A stretch of 29,473 nt of DNA from Holosporales bacterium (GCA_031262205.1 JAISID010000065.1:1-29473); one strand, 5' to 3'. Positions 16,838 through 24,892 are shown, counted from the first letter of the stretch. Translations and numbers: made by a program. The notes: a model not told the origin generated them from the sequence alone.

Positions 16838-17974
16838 ATGGCAAAAGATTATTATTCTATACTCGGGGTTAGCAAAGATGCGACGCAAGAAGACTTAAAA
16901 AAAGCCTATCGAAAATTAGCCGTTAAGTATCATCCTGATAAAAATCCCGGAGACAAGCAAGCGGAAGAAAAGTTTAAGGAAATTAACGAGGCGTACGACG
17001 TTTTAAAAGACGAGCAAAAACGAGCGGCGTATGATAGATATGGAAGCGAAGGAGTTCAAAACGGCGGTTTCAACGGAAGTTCTGGATTTTCTGGGGGGTT
17101 TGATTTTTCAGGCAACTTCTCTAATTTTTCAGATATTTTTGAAGAAATGTTCGGCTCGGCTTTTTCGTCGCATGGACGCCAGGGATATCAACAACAGCCA
17201 GGCTCCGACATAAGGTACGATATTTCAATTTCGTTGGAAGACGCGTATAAAGGGATGACGTCGAGAATAAAGTTTACTACACTTGTAAAGTGTCCTTCTT
17301 GTAACGGCGCGGGGAGCGAAGGGAATAAGAAACCGTCTCCTTGTCCCGCTTGCGGGGGAAGAGGAAGCGTTCGATCTAACCACGGTTTTATTACGGTGGA
17401 GAAAACATGTCAAACCTGCGGTGGAAGCGGCAGCGTCTTGTCTGATCCTTGCAAAAAATGTTCGGGAAGCGGAAGGATAAAAGGCGAGAAAAATCTAGAA
17501 ATTAATATACCAGCCGGAGTCGCTACTGGAAGCAAAATCAGAATAGTAGGAGAGGGCGAGGCAGGATTTAAAGGCGCTCCGTCCGGCAACCTTTATATTT
17601 TTGTGAACGTTTTGAAACACAAAATATTTGATAGAATAGAAAACGATTTGCATTGCATAGCGCCGATAACGATGGTGAAAGCAGCGTTAGGAGGAGAAAT
17701 TGAAGTGCCGGATTTAAACGGAGAGAATTGCTTGATAAAAATACCAAGCGGCGCGCAAACAGGAGCGAGTTTTAGAATAAAAGGAAAGGGTATGCCGTTT
17801 ATTAATTCTTCTAGAAAAGGAGATATAATCGTTGAGGTTGCAGTTGAAATCCCCGTATCTTTGTCCAAAAAACAAAAAGAAATATTGGAACAATTTGCGA
17901 ATGAGAAGGACGAAAAAACAAATAGTCCTAAGTCGTTCGAGTTCTTCAAGAAGATTAAAGATATGTTCTCTTAG
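16838..17974 (+). CDS. dnaJ: chaperone DnaJ (Hsp40)
   Basis: This 378-residue class I J-protein delivers unfolded substrates to DnaK and stimulates its ATPase. The J domain (1-70) has the essential HPD at 32-34. A Gly/Phe-rich linker spans about 73-120. Four zinc-finger repeats of the CxxCxGxG type lie at 152-159 (CPSCNGAG), 169-176 (CPACGGRG), 191-198 (CQTCGGSG) and 205-212 (CKKCSGSG). The two substrate-binding beta domains follow. The ribosome-binding site AGAGGAT precedes the ATG. dnaK, the usual partner, is not adjacent. The exonuclease gene begins 11 bp after the stop and probably shares the transcript. Confidence 0.96.
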   Translation: MAKDYYSILGVSKDATQEDLKKAYRKLAVKYHPDKNPGDKQAEEKFKEINEAYDVLKDEQKRAAYDRYGSEGVQNGGFNGSSGFSGGFDFSGNFSNFSDIFEEMFGSAFSSHGRQGYQQQPGSDIRYDISISLEDAYKGMTSRIKFTTLVKCPSCNGAGSEGNKKPSPCPACGGRGSVRSNHGFITVEKTCQTCGGSGSVLSDPCKKCSGSGRIKGEKNLEINIPAGVATGSKIRIVGEGEAGFKGAPSGNLYIFVNVLKHKIFDRIENDLHCIAPITMVKAALGGEIEVPDLNGENCLIKIPSGAQTGASFRIKGKGMPFINSSRKGDIIVEVAVEIPVSLSKKQKEILEQFANEKDEKTNSPKSFEFFKKIKDMFS

Positions 17975-17985
17975 AGGAGCGGAAT

Positions 17986-18879
17986 GTGGTCGGCTATCTC
18001 TCTAAACCGATTATATCGGATAATAATGCGTCTGTAAAAACGACGGCGGATAAAGAGAGAAAAAACGGCCTTATTAATTTAATCGACGTCAGCGGCTTTA
18101 TATATCGGGCGTTTTATGCATTCCCGCGTTTTACTCACAAAGACGTTGAAGTCGGAGCGTTATACGGCTTCTGTTCCGAAATGTTAAAGATTGCCTCTCA
18201 ATTTAAAGGATCAATGTTTGCGGCCGCTTTTGATTGCGGCAAAAAGACGTTTAGGAACGAGATTTATCCCGAGTACAAAGCGAATCGAAAAGAAACTCCG
18301 AAAGAGATACTTTCTCAAATCCCGTTGATTAAAGAAGCGTGTGAAAGTTTCGGGTTTACATCTATAGAACGCCCTGGGTTCGAAGCGGACGATATTATCG
18401 CAACGTGCGTGAAGGCGAACTCTGACAGGTATAAAATCAACATATTTTCCTCCGATAAAGATTTGTTGCAGCTTCTTGACGATAACGTCGCCGTATACGA
18501 TTCGATGAAGAAGAAGTTTGTAACGGAAGAGGACGTCGTAGAAAAATTTGGGGTGCCGCGCGATAAAGTGCTCGACGTGCTTTCTCTTATGGGCGACAGT
18601 TCGGATAATATTCCAGGCGTTTCCGGAATCGGCCCCAAAACGGCCGCTTCTTTAATTAACGAATTTGGGAGTCTTGAAAATTTAATATCTCGTGTCGACA
18701 GTCTGCCTAATAATAAAAAAAACGAGACGCTTAAAAAAGAAATAGACAAGGCCGCGCTTTCAAAAAGGCTGGCTTCGTTGAGAGACGATTTGGACATAAC
18801 TCTTGAATATAGAATTTCGAATTTAGATAACGCGAACGAATTTCTGAGTAAATTCGGTTTTAATTCTCTTTTGAGATAG
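17986..18879 (+). CDS. stand-alone 5'-3' exonuclease / flap endonuclease (PolA N-terminal domain type)
   Basis: This 297-residue protein matches only the 5'-nuclease domain of DNA polymerase I, which removes RNA primers and flaps. Metal-binding acidic residues are visible in LIDVSG (D34), FDCG (D83), GFEADDII (E133, D135, D136), SSDKDL (D157, D159) and GDSSDNIPG (D204, D207). A helix-hairpin-helix GVSGIGPKTA follows. The protein ends SKFGFNSLLR, where the exonuclease domain of PolA normally ends, and no proofreading or polymerase domain follows. A non-conserved stretch of about 26 residues precedes the usual start. The GTG at 17986 is chosen because AGAGGAG sits 6 bp ahead. It probably forms an operon with dnaJ. 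Either polA is split in this genome or this is an independent FEN-type paralogue. Confidence 0.85.
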   Translation: MVGYLSKPIISDNNASVKTTADKERKNGLINLIDVSGFIYRAFYAFPRFTHKDVEVGALYGFCSEMLKIASQFKGSMFAAAFDCGKKTFRNEIYPEYKANRKETPKEILSQIPLIKEACESFGFTSIERPGFEADDIIATCVKANSDRYKINIFSSDKDLLQLLDDNVAVYDSMKKKFVTEEDVVEKFGVPRDKVLDVLSLMGDSSDNIPGVSGIGPKTAASLINEFGSLENLISRVDSLPNNKKNETLKKEIDKAALSKRLASLRDDLDITLEYRISNLDNANEFLSKFGFNSLLR

Positions 18880-18977
18880 ATTTAGTTCAGTAAATTATTA
18901 CCCAGTTATTTATCGTTTCGCGTAAGCATATAATTGTCGTTAACGATGAGAAACCAGACTATAAGACCAATCCCCCC

Positions 18978-19126
18978 AATAATATTTATCTTTTGGAACG
19001 AGAATATCTCGACCGATTTATAAAGCGTTTTGTCAAGGGCGTGAGAGCGAACGAAGAGAAGCGTCCCTTGACAAGTTACGCTTAAATAAATCGGTATAAT
19101 CGCGGGAGCCAAAAGATAAATATTAT
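18978..19126 (+). repeat. 149-bp nested palindromic element, copy 3
   Basis: Outer arms AATAATATTTATCTTTTGG and CCAAAAGATAAATATTAT pair perfectly over 17-18 bp. Here AAGCGT on the left pairs with ACGCTT on the right, a pairing not kept in copy 1. The left half reads PPNNIYLLEREYLDRFIKR and ends NEEKRPLTSYA before a stop. It begins about 100 bp after the exonuclease stop and ends 86 bp before parS-like site 3. Confidence 0.85.
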
Positions 19127-19212
19127 GATACCTACTACAGAACTTCATAGCTACGCCCTTGTAGACTGCGTTTCTGCCTTCTTATAAGGGATATTGTCCC
19201 CCAAATTGAAAA

Positions 19213-19228
19213 TGTTTCGCGTGAAACA
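19213..19228. promoter_or_regulatory. parS: parS-like site 3 (one mismatch)
   Basis: TGTTTCGCGTGAAACA differs from the consensus only in one central position (A to G); the outer half-sites are intact. Single central changes are tolerated in some parS sites, but binding here is inferred. Confidence 0.65.
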
Positions 19229-19559
19229 TCTTAATTTATTAATCCGTCTATATACTCCCGATGTTCTGTAAGCGGCGGGCAGCATACGAGAACTGCGAAT
19301 AGAAAAGGAAATGTTATTCTAAAGAATTAATTAGCCGCAAATGAAGAGCCTCGGGATGTCCAAAAACCCGAGAGTTTATACAAAAAAACTTTTTTATCTA
19401 TCGTATATTAAAAAATAATTTTTTTTCGAAGTATTTATAGGAAGCAATCAAGGCTTCAAGGAAAGACCGTAGTTGCTTATGTTAAAAAAGGGTTTGTAAT
19501 TAGTTGCGAAGCATAGGTAAAATTTAAGGGATATCTTATTGATTCATGGAGAATATAGT

Positions 19560-20060
19560 ATGATTTTCCAGTTGAAAAAAGAGGAATTTAGCTTGACGAG
19601 AGTCCTGTTTTCTATGCTGTTTTTTATGGCGAGCACTAAATTTGTAATTCCTCTTTATCCAGTTCCGATAACGGGACAGATGATAGCCGTATATTTCTTA
19701 GGATTAGTTTTAAGTCCAAAAGAATCGTTTGCCGCCGTTTTAGGTTGGCTTACTTTTGGAATTTGTGGACTACCGGTTTTCACGGCGCCGTTCGGCGGGC
19801 CGACTACCGGCTATCTCATAGGAATGTTGTTAGGGACTCCTGCCGTAGGCATTTTGTTAAAAAAGGGATTTTCGTTAGTAACTTCGTGTATAGGAGCTTT
19901 TGTTATAGTGCAGTTATTCGGCTGCGCATGGCTTGCAAAATTTGTCCCTTTAGCCGACGTTATTCCCCTAGGCCTTGTTCCGTTTATAATACCGGAAGCA
20001 TTAAAAATGACAGTTGTGTGCGGAATCCTTCTTTATAGGCGAAAGGCAAATTTAAAATAA
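19560..20060 (+). CDS. bioY: biotin transporter BioY (ECF substrate-binding component)
   Basis: This integral membrane protein of about 166 residues binds biotin as the S component of an energy-coupling-factor transporter. Family hallmarks are the segment VPITGQMIAVYFLGLVLSP near residue 35 and the glycine-rich APFGGPTTGYLIG near 80; about six hydrophobic helices are visible. I chose ATG at 19560, preceded by GGAG with a 9-bp spacer, over an in-frame TTG at 19539. No bioM/bioN or generic ECF ATPase gene is adjacent, so it either uses a shared ECF module elsewhere or works alone, as reported for some BioY proteins. Biotin import suits an organism dependent on its host or community. Confidence 0.9.
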   Translation: MIFQLKKEEFSLTRVLFSMLFFMASTKFVIPLYPVPITGQMIAVYFLGLVLSPKESFAAVLGWLTFGICGLPVFTAPFGGPTTGYLIGMLLGTPAVGILLKKGFSLVTSCIGAFVIVQLFGCAWLAKFVPLADVIPLGLVPFIIPEALKMTVVCGILLYRRKANLK

Positions 20061-20143
20061 TCGTCTTATGATAATTTTATAAGCGGCGGTTAATCCAAAG
20101 AAGATGTTAAAATCGGCGGCCGTTGCTGATTGAAATTAGTTAA

Positions 20144-20179
20144 AGAGGACGATTCAAAAATAAATTGGAATCGTCCTCT
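20144..20179. repeat. perfect 12-bp inverted repeat hairpin between convergent genes
   Basis: AGAGGACGATTC (20144-20155) and GAATCGTCCTCT (20168-20179) pair perfectly over a 12-base loop. There is no T-run on either side, yet the position between the 3' ends of bioY and the degenerate ABC gene suits a bidirectional transcript end. GAGGACGATTC is also the terminal motif of the dispersed repeat family. Confidence 0.6.
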
Positions 20180-20240
20180 ATGCGTATGGTATGCGTAATA
20201 CGGTGGAATTTCTGAACGACTCTTTTGTTCTTAGAAGTTG

Positions 20241-21869
20241 TTAAGCATTCTGGTTTTGATTTTTAATGTAATTTTGATAGTCGAAATCTTTCGCTAATTC
20301 CGCGTGAGAGCCGAATAGAAACTTTCCTATTCCCATATATAAGATTTTGTTTGAATAAATCGTCGTTTTAGGCTCGTTGGTTATCATAATGACCGTATTT
20401 CTTTTCGATATATGTTCGACAAAATCATAAAACATGTTTTTTGTAAAATCCGATTCGAAAAACGGCGGCGTTTCTATTAACATAAGTTTCGGTTTTTGAA
20501 TTGAAATTCTGGCCGCTTGAATCCTAAATAATACGTCTTGACGAACGTCTAAGTTTCCGTTTTCGTCAAAAAGCAACTTGTTGATTTCTTCGCTAAGTCC
20601 TATGTTATTCGTTACCGTTAAGATTTCCCTCTCGTTATCGGTAAGCATTGCGAGGTTGTCGTATACGGTTCCTTGTATGATCCCGAAGTTTTCTTTAAAA
20701 ATTCCGATTAAAGACCTGACGTCTCTAATGCCCAGGTCGTTAAGCGGTTGTCCGGAGAGATATATCTTTCCCGCTTGGGGAACGTAATATTTTAAGATTA
20801 ATTCGAAAATGTACGAACCTTCACAGGCAAGCTCTCCTGTTATCGAAACAAATTCCCCTGGCAGAACGGAAAAAGATATGTTGTTCAGAACCGGTTTGTC
20901 GGATAGTTCCGTCGGGTCTTGGAAATAAACGTTATGAAACGCTAGGAATAAGTTTTCATTATCCAAATTCAACAATTTTTGTGGTTCTGATAAATCGTCT
21001 AATTTATAACTGGAAACGCCGATGAATTTTACTTCTTTTATTTTTACGTATCTAAGGATGGACACTAAAAACATCGTGAAAAGAAAGATGCAGCAAAAGT
21101 ATGGGATTTCGAAGCCGTCTATGCTAAATAAGTTTGACATTGCATACTCTGCATTCATCGCGTACAAAACGCATATGAGGAGGAATAGTAAACAGACGTA
21201 TAAAACCGATTTCCAAACGCATTTTGCTAGACTCTGTTTTATGGCGGTCAACGATGCCTTTTCAATATTGGAGAATTTGTTTAAAACAAAATCGGAGGCG
21301 GAATAGTATTGTATTCCTTTTGAGGCGGTCGCGAGGTTTTTTATAAAATGGTCAAATGCGTTTTTGTGATTTCTTATATCGCAGATATACAGGATTCTAA
21401 CCGCTGTCGTTATTATTACGAAGGATATAAAACAAGAGACTGTCAACGGCAATATCGCGTTAATATTCCTGCATAAGGCGATAAACGAAGCCGTTAAAAA
21501 TAGTATAAAGAAAGGAATTGAGAATCCGAATAATTCAAATTTATAGTCCTCGCAAAGTCTTAATTTTGAAATTACGTCGTTTGCGAGGTTGGACGTTTCT
21601 TGGGAAGAAATTTTATTTGAATCCAAATCGATTACATCGTTTCCAAAACGCGTTAATTTATTTAAGGTGCCTCTTCTTATAAGGACGTTTGAGTAATACC
21701 AGGAAAGAAAGAATAAAACGGCTAACAGAAGGAGCGACGAAAACCGTATAAAAAACGAAAGGCGCTCGTTTCCTACGACTACAAAATTCTCATGAAACAC
21801 TCCGCACAAGAGTACGGGGAGCATGCATAAGATGGATATATAAGAAATAACAAACCTTGCGACATACAT
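20241..21869 (-). CDS. degenerate ABC-transporter-like membrane protein (ATPase motifs lost)
   Basis: This 542-residue frame keeps the layout of an ABC exporter half but not its chemistry. The membrane half has helices at about 5-25, 40-58, 114-135, 140-162, 218-240 and 253-275. The ATPase-like half starts near 305 (NVYFQDP...KPVLNNISFSVLPGEFVSITGE), but the Walker A position reads GELACEGSY (345-353) without GK-S/T. The signature region shows DVLFRIQAARIS instead of LSGGQ, Walker B is LMLIETP instead of LLLDEPT, and the H-loop histidine is replaced (ITNEP). The reading frame is uninterrupted, so it may be a maintained pseudo-transporter rather than a dead gene. The ATG lies 8 bp behind the tRNA-Ala 3' end, with no ribosome-binding site. 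Confidence 0.7.
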   Translation of the reverse strand: MYVARFVISYISILCMLPVLLCGVFHENFVVVGNERLSFFIRFSSLLLLAVLFFLSWYYSNVLIRRGTLNKLTRFGNDVIDLDSNKISSQETSNLANDVISKLRLCEDYKFELFGFSIPFFILFLTASFIALCRNINAILPLTVSCFISFVIITTAVRILYICDIRNHKNAFDHFIKNLATASKGIQYYSASDFVLNKFSNIEKASLTAIKQSLAKCVWKSVLYVCLLFLLICVLYAMNAEYAMSNLFSIDGFEIPYFCCIFLFTMFLVSILRYVKIKEVKFIGVSSYKLDDLSEPQKLLNLDNENLFLAFHNVYFQDPTELSDKPVLNNISFSVLPGEFVSITGELACEGSYIFELILKYYVPQAGKIYLSGQPLNDLGIRDVRSLIGIFKENFGIIQGTVYDNLAMLTDNEREILTVTNNIGLSEEINKLLFDENGNLDVRQDVLFRIQAARISIQKPKLMLIETPPFFESDFTKNMFYDFVEHISKRNTVIMITNEPKTTIYSNKILYMGIGKFLFGSHAELAKDFDYQNYIKNQNQNA

Positions 21870-21876
21870 TAAAAAA

Positions 21877-21952
<76 letters not shown>

Positions 21953-22021
21953 GAGATCAAACTTCATAAATTTATATGCTATCTTATAACTCCGTATTGT
22001 TCAAGAGCTTTCTTAATTCGA

Positions 22022-23800
22022 TTAATAACTGTTGTGATTAACAGTCGCGCTCATGATGGGGATGAAGCCGAACAATCTGATGGAGAACTTTTGTCCTTCA
22101 AGACTCTTTACTTTCATGAAGAATGATTTGTTGGAAAATTCAAGTATTTTAAGATTAAACTTTGTTGATTTTATTGGTATGAATCCAAATAAGGACGAAG
22201 TCAACTTATCGCGAAATACTGGATCGCCGTTTCTTACCTTAAAGTTAAAGCTGCCTACATGCTTTGCTTTAGAGCGATATATAATGTCAGTTAAACTTGC
22301 GTTTTCTACGTAAGCGTTAACTAAGTCGATATATAGAGCGTTATCAAATAAGTCGTTTGGAAGTATGCCTTGGAACAGGTCTTTGATATCCTTAGCGAAA
22401 TCTAGTATTCCATTACATACGTAATTTTTAATTATTCTATTAGATCTAGGGTCTGTTTTGTCTGGACGATCGTCGTAAACGGCATTCCCATTTTCATCCA
22501 CGTTTACGGCGCTCATCTTTGGAGCCGATATAGTAAATTCAATTATTCTTACATTAAATGCATTGTTTGTGAATTGTTTGTAATTGCGAGACTTTTGATT
22601 TAAGGGATATACATACGCGTATAACCCTAAAACCGTTGAATTAGGGCTAAAATCTTGCAATAAAGTCTGAGCTGAAAAACACGTGGCTGTCCCAGTATCA
22701 ACTACTATATAGTTGTTGTTTATGTCAAACTTAGATTCAAAATAACGTTTATAATTATCTCTATTGGTCGATATTATTTTGAGAAGCATTTTATTATTGA
22801 GAATAAATTCTTTTATTTCTTTTCCCGAAGCGAATTCTTTTTGAATATTGTTCAAATGTTTGAAAGAAAGATATTTGAAAAAGTAATCTAAACGCTCTAG
22901 TCTATCAGGGTTTTCTTTGATATAATTGCCGCAATACATAGTCAACAATCTTGACATATAAACGTAATAAGTTCGTATGTCTGTTTGGAACGTATCAAAC
23001 ACTTTTTGGAGAGCGTAACCGTCTCTTGCGACAAAGACAGTGTTTTTGAAATTGCCGTTTGTCGCTTCGTTTTCTATAAATTTACAAAATCCATACGCAA
23101 GAGACCCGCCTATTTCGTAACCATAGTTAAGCCAGTATTTCTCTTCGTTATCTTTTTCCGAACGGTTTTTGAGCCGTCTATACGCAGCCATTGAAACTAT
23201 AATACTGCTAGTTAAATCCTTTTTTCTTTTGTTGTAAAATATCCTAAATTTTTGTCCGTCCGCATTTTCAAAAAATCTATTTATGAAGTTTGGATAACGT
23301 ACTGCGTGTAATCCAGAGTTTCTTGCTTGTTTCACATCGGAATTATAGTTGTCGCCTATATGTAATATTTTTTGCGGAGCGATTTTTAAATCTTTTATGA
23401 CTACTTGATATAATTCCGAAGATGATTTTGTTTTGCCATAGTTTGACGAAACGTATAATTTATCGTATATCGCGTATCCCGTCCTGTCTAAGATTTCGTC
23501 GATGACTGCTGCGGGTAAATACATGTCCGATATGAATATTATCTTTTTTCCCTTATTGAGGGCGTACTTATATAATTCGAATATTTCTGGATTTTTTCGT
23601 ATTACTGTCTTTTCAAAATTTATTTCAGTTTCTTTAAACTTTTTAAATTGAAGCGGCATTTTGTCGTAGACGCCGTTAATCGTTTGGCTGCCAGCCGCTA
23701 TTCTGGCTTCGGCGAATCCCTTTGCTTTTAGATGTTTTTCCATATGAAAGAATAAATCTTTTGGAAGAACATATGGTCTGAGAACGGAAGTTTCAAACAC
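22022..23800 (-). CDS. HAD-type hydrolase/transferase-like surface polysaccharide protein, 5' end disrupted
   Basis: The N-terminal half is a HAD-like domain: motif II IIFISDMYLP (S91), a motif III lysine in NYGKTKSS (near 123) and motif IV ILHIGDNYNSD (146-155). The remainder is the large domain often joined to it in capsule/LPS loci. The end carries two copies of an LFGFIPI-K/M-S motif (about 542 and 578), common at the C-terminus of polysaccharide glycosyltransferases. Motif I (ISFDVFET) is only partly inside the frame: DVISFD lies just upstream of the GTG at 23800, between it and an in-frame TAG at 23833-23831, with no start codon in that interval. A likely ancestral start (AAGGAG, then ATG at 23853) is out of frame and stops after four codons. 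It may therefore be an inactivated or phase-off gene. Substrate unknown. Confidence 0.7.
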   Translation of the reverse strand: MFETSVLRPYVLPKDLFFHMEKHLKAKGFAEARIAAGSQTINGVYDKMPLQFKKFKETEINFEKTVIRKNPEIFELYKYALNKGKKIIFISDMYLPAAVIDEILDRTGYAIYDKLYVSSNYGKTKSSSELYQVVIKDLKIAPQKILHIGDNYNSDVKQARNSGLHAVRYPNFINRFFENADGQKFRIFYNKRKKDLTSSIIVSMAAYRRLKNRSEKDNEEKYWLNYGYEIGGSLAYGFCKFIENEATNGNFKNTVFVARDGYALQKVFDTFQTDIRTYYVYMSRLLTMYCGNYIKENPDRLERLDYFFKYLSFKHLNNIQKEFASGKEIKEFILNNKMLLKIISTNRDNYKRYFESKFDINNNYIVVDTGTATCFSAQTLLQDFSPNSTVLGLYAYVYPLNQKSRNYKQFTNNAFNVRIIEFTISAPKMSAVNVDENGNAVYDDRPDKTDPRSNRIIKNYVCNGILDFAKDIKDLFQGILPNDLFDNALYIDLVNAYVENASLTDIIYRSKAKHVGSFNFKVRNGDPVFRDKLTSSLFGFIPIKSTKFNLKILEFSNKSFFMKVKSLEGQKFSIRLFGFIPIMSATVNHNSY

Positions 23801-23875
23801 GTCGAATGATATTACGTCGTGTTTATCTATCTATTTTTTTACGGATTCAGCATAAAACTCCTTCCCGTGTGTACT

Positions 23876-23887
23876 CCCCCCCCCCCC
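23876..23887. repeat. homopolymer tract of 12 C (12 G on the coding strand of the HAD gene)
   Basis: An uninterrupted run, directly upstream of the AAGGAG and ATG (23863-23851) that probably once started the HAD-type gene. Long G/C homopolymers in AT-rich genomes are prone to slippage and are known phase-variation switches; that role here is inferred. Confidence 0.6.
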
Positions 23888-23952
23888 TACAAGGGAAATA
23901 ATGACGAAAGCAAGGCTAAAAACGGCCTTAAATAACTGTTTTAATAATCTCA

Positions 23953-24333
23953 TTAGGTTTTCTCAATTATAACGAATGCAACTGCATAATTTTTTTCATC
24001 GCTCACAGACGCGGATATAGCGAACTTGTCGGCTTTGCTTTGAACGTTTTTTAACGCGTAGCCGGACAGATTTACCAACGGTTTACCGTTGTTGTCATTG
24101 CTTATTTTTATGTCGAGCCACTTTAAATTATGCGTATTGGAAATAGCTTTTATTGTCGCTTCTTTTAACGCGAATATTTTTGCGAAAGACGAAATATACC
24201 CTTTTCTTTTCATGCAAGAATCTATTTCTTCTTCCGCGAATATTTTGTTTTTAAATCGAATCGGAAATTTTTGAAGCAGACGATCGATTCTTCTTATATC
24301 GAGTATGTCTATTCCGATTCCTATAATCGTCAC
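23953..24333 (-). CDS. acpS: holo-[acyl-carrier-protein] synthase AcpS
   Basis: This 126-residue phosphopantetheinyl transferase activates acyl carrier protein by moving 4'-phosphopantetheine from CoA. GIGIDILDIRRI (D9 a Mg ligand) and FALKEATIKAI (F54-I64, E58 a Mg ligand) are clear. The C-terminal motif reads SASVSDEKNYAVAFVIIE, where many bacteria have SLSHD; similar replacement of the histidine is seen in alphaproteobacterial AcpS. The GTG start overlaps the rpsR stop by one base (TAGTG), indicating translational coupling in an rpsF-rpsR-acpS operon. In alphaproteobacteria rplI usually takes this place, so the arrangement is unusual. Confidence 0.92.
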   Translation of the reverse strand: MTIIGIGIDILDIRRIDRLLQKFPIRFKNKIFAEEEIDSCMKRKGYISSFAKIFALKEATIKAISNTHNLKWLDIKISNDNNGKPLVNLSGYALKNVQSKADKFAISASVSDEKNYAVAFVIIEKT

Positions 24334-24545
24334 TATCTTGCGACGAACGGCAAAAGAGCGAGAATTCTGGCTCTCTTAATTGCTTTTGATATTTCTCTTT
24401 GTCTTTTAATCGGTTGAGAATTTATTCTGCTAGGAATTATCTTTCCTTGCTCCGAAATAAATTTTGATAAGTACTTAACGTCTTTATAATCGACAACGTC
24501 TACTTTTTTTTGTTCTTGTCCGGCGTTTTCTTGTTCTACTGTCAT
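24333..24545 (-). CDS. rpsR: 30S ribosomal protein S18
   Basis: This is a 70-residue S18 with the conserved core: DYKDVKYLSKFISEQGKIIPSR, then RQREISKAIKRARILALLPFV. It binds 16S rRNA in the platform as a pair with S6. The N-terminal ~17 residues are acidic and glutamine-rich rather than the more usual basic or glycine-rich extension. It lies 20 bp downstream of rpsF and overlaps acpS by one base. Confidence 0.95.
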   Translation of the reverse strand: MTVEQENAGQEQKKVDVVDYKDVKYLSKFISEQGKIIPSRINSQPIKRQREISKAIKRARILALLPFVAR

Positions 24546-24565
24546 ATCCGTAATCTCCTTATTTT

Positions 24566-24892
24566 CTAAGCTGGTTTTTGCATTAATGCAGACGGGTTGT
24601 TATCGAGCTTGTCTACTTTAACGATTAAGAATCGTATGACGTCTTCGTTTAACCTAAACTTTCTTTCAAGTTCGGCTATGCCGTCTGAATTGCTGATTAT
24701 ATTTAAAAGAACATAATGTCCTTTTTTGTTTTTCTTTATTGGATACGCCAATTGTCTAAGCCCGTGAAATTCAGTCTTTGTAATTTCTCCGCCGAATTCT
24801 TTAACGGTTGAAACCATCGCGTTTGAAACTGATTCGACATGGCTTGGCGAAGCGTCGGATTTTACTATAAATACCGCCTCGTAAAAATTCAT
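24566..24892 (-). CDS. rpsF: 30S ribosomal protein S6
   Basis: This is a 108-residue S6. It opens MNFYEAVFIVKSDASPSHVE, has the mid-protein FHGLRQLAYPIKKNKKGHYVLLN and ends with the strand-helix region LERKFRLNEDVIRFLIVKVDKL. The ATG at 24892 is chosen because AAAGGAG lies 8 bp upstream and it gives the family start; an in-frame codon 20 residues earlier is possible but has no support. It is the first gene of rpsF-rpsR-acpS. S6 pairs with S18 on the 30S platform. Confidence 0.95.
   Translation of the reverse strand: MNFYEAVFIVKSDASPSHVESVSNAMVSTVKEFGGEITKTEFHGLRQLAYPIKKNKKGHYVLLNIISNSDGIAELERKFRLNEDVIRFLIVKVDKLDNNPSALMQKPA

Larger units (their letters stand above)
18880..19559. other. 680-bp repeat-rich intergenic region before bioY
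   Basis: Holds the third nested palindrome (18978-19126, homology from about 18939), parS-like site 3 (19213-19228), an inverted copy of the dispersed repeat (about 19270-19350, containing the reverse complement of CTTCATTTGCGGCTAAT) and an AT-rich bioY leader with homopolymer A and T runs. No gene is seen. Confidence 0.7.

Noticed and set aside
18315..18797. 160-codon minus-strand frame inside the exonuclease gene
   Set aside because: It lies wholly antisense to a gene with clear catalytic motifs; serine/leucine-rich composition is typical of a shadow frame.
12178..19126. CRISPR array from the three similar palindromes
   Set aside because: The copies are about 150 bp long and kilobases apart with genes between them; there are no regular spacers and no cas genes.
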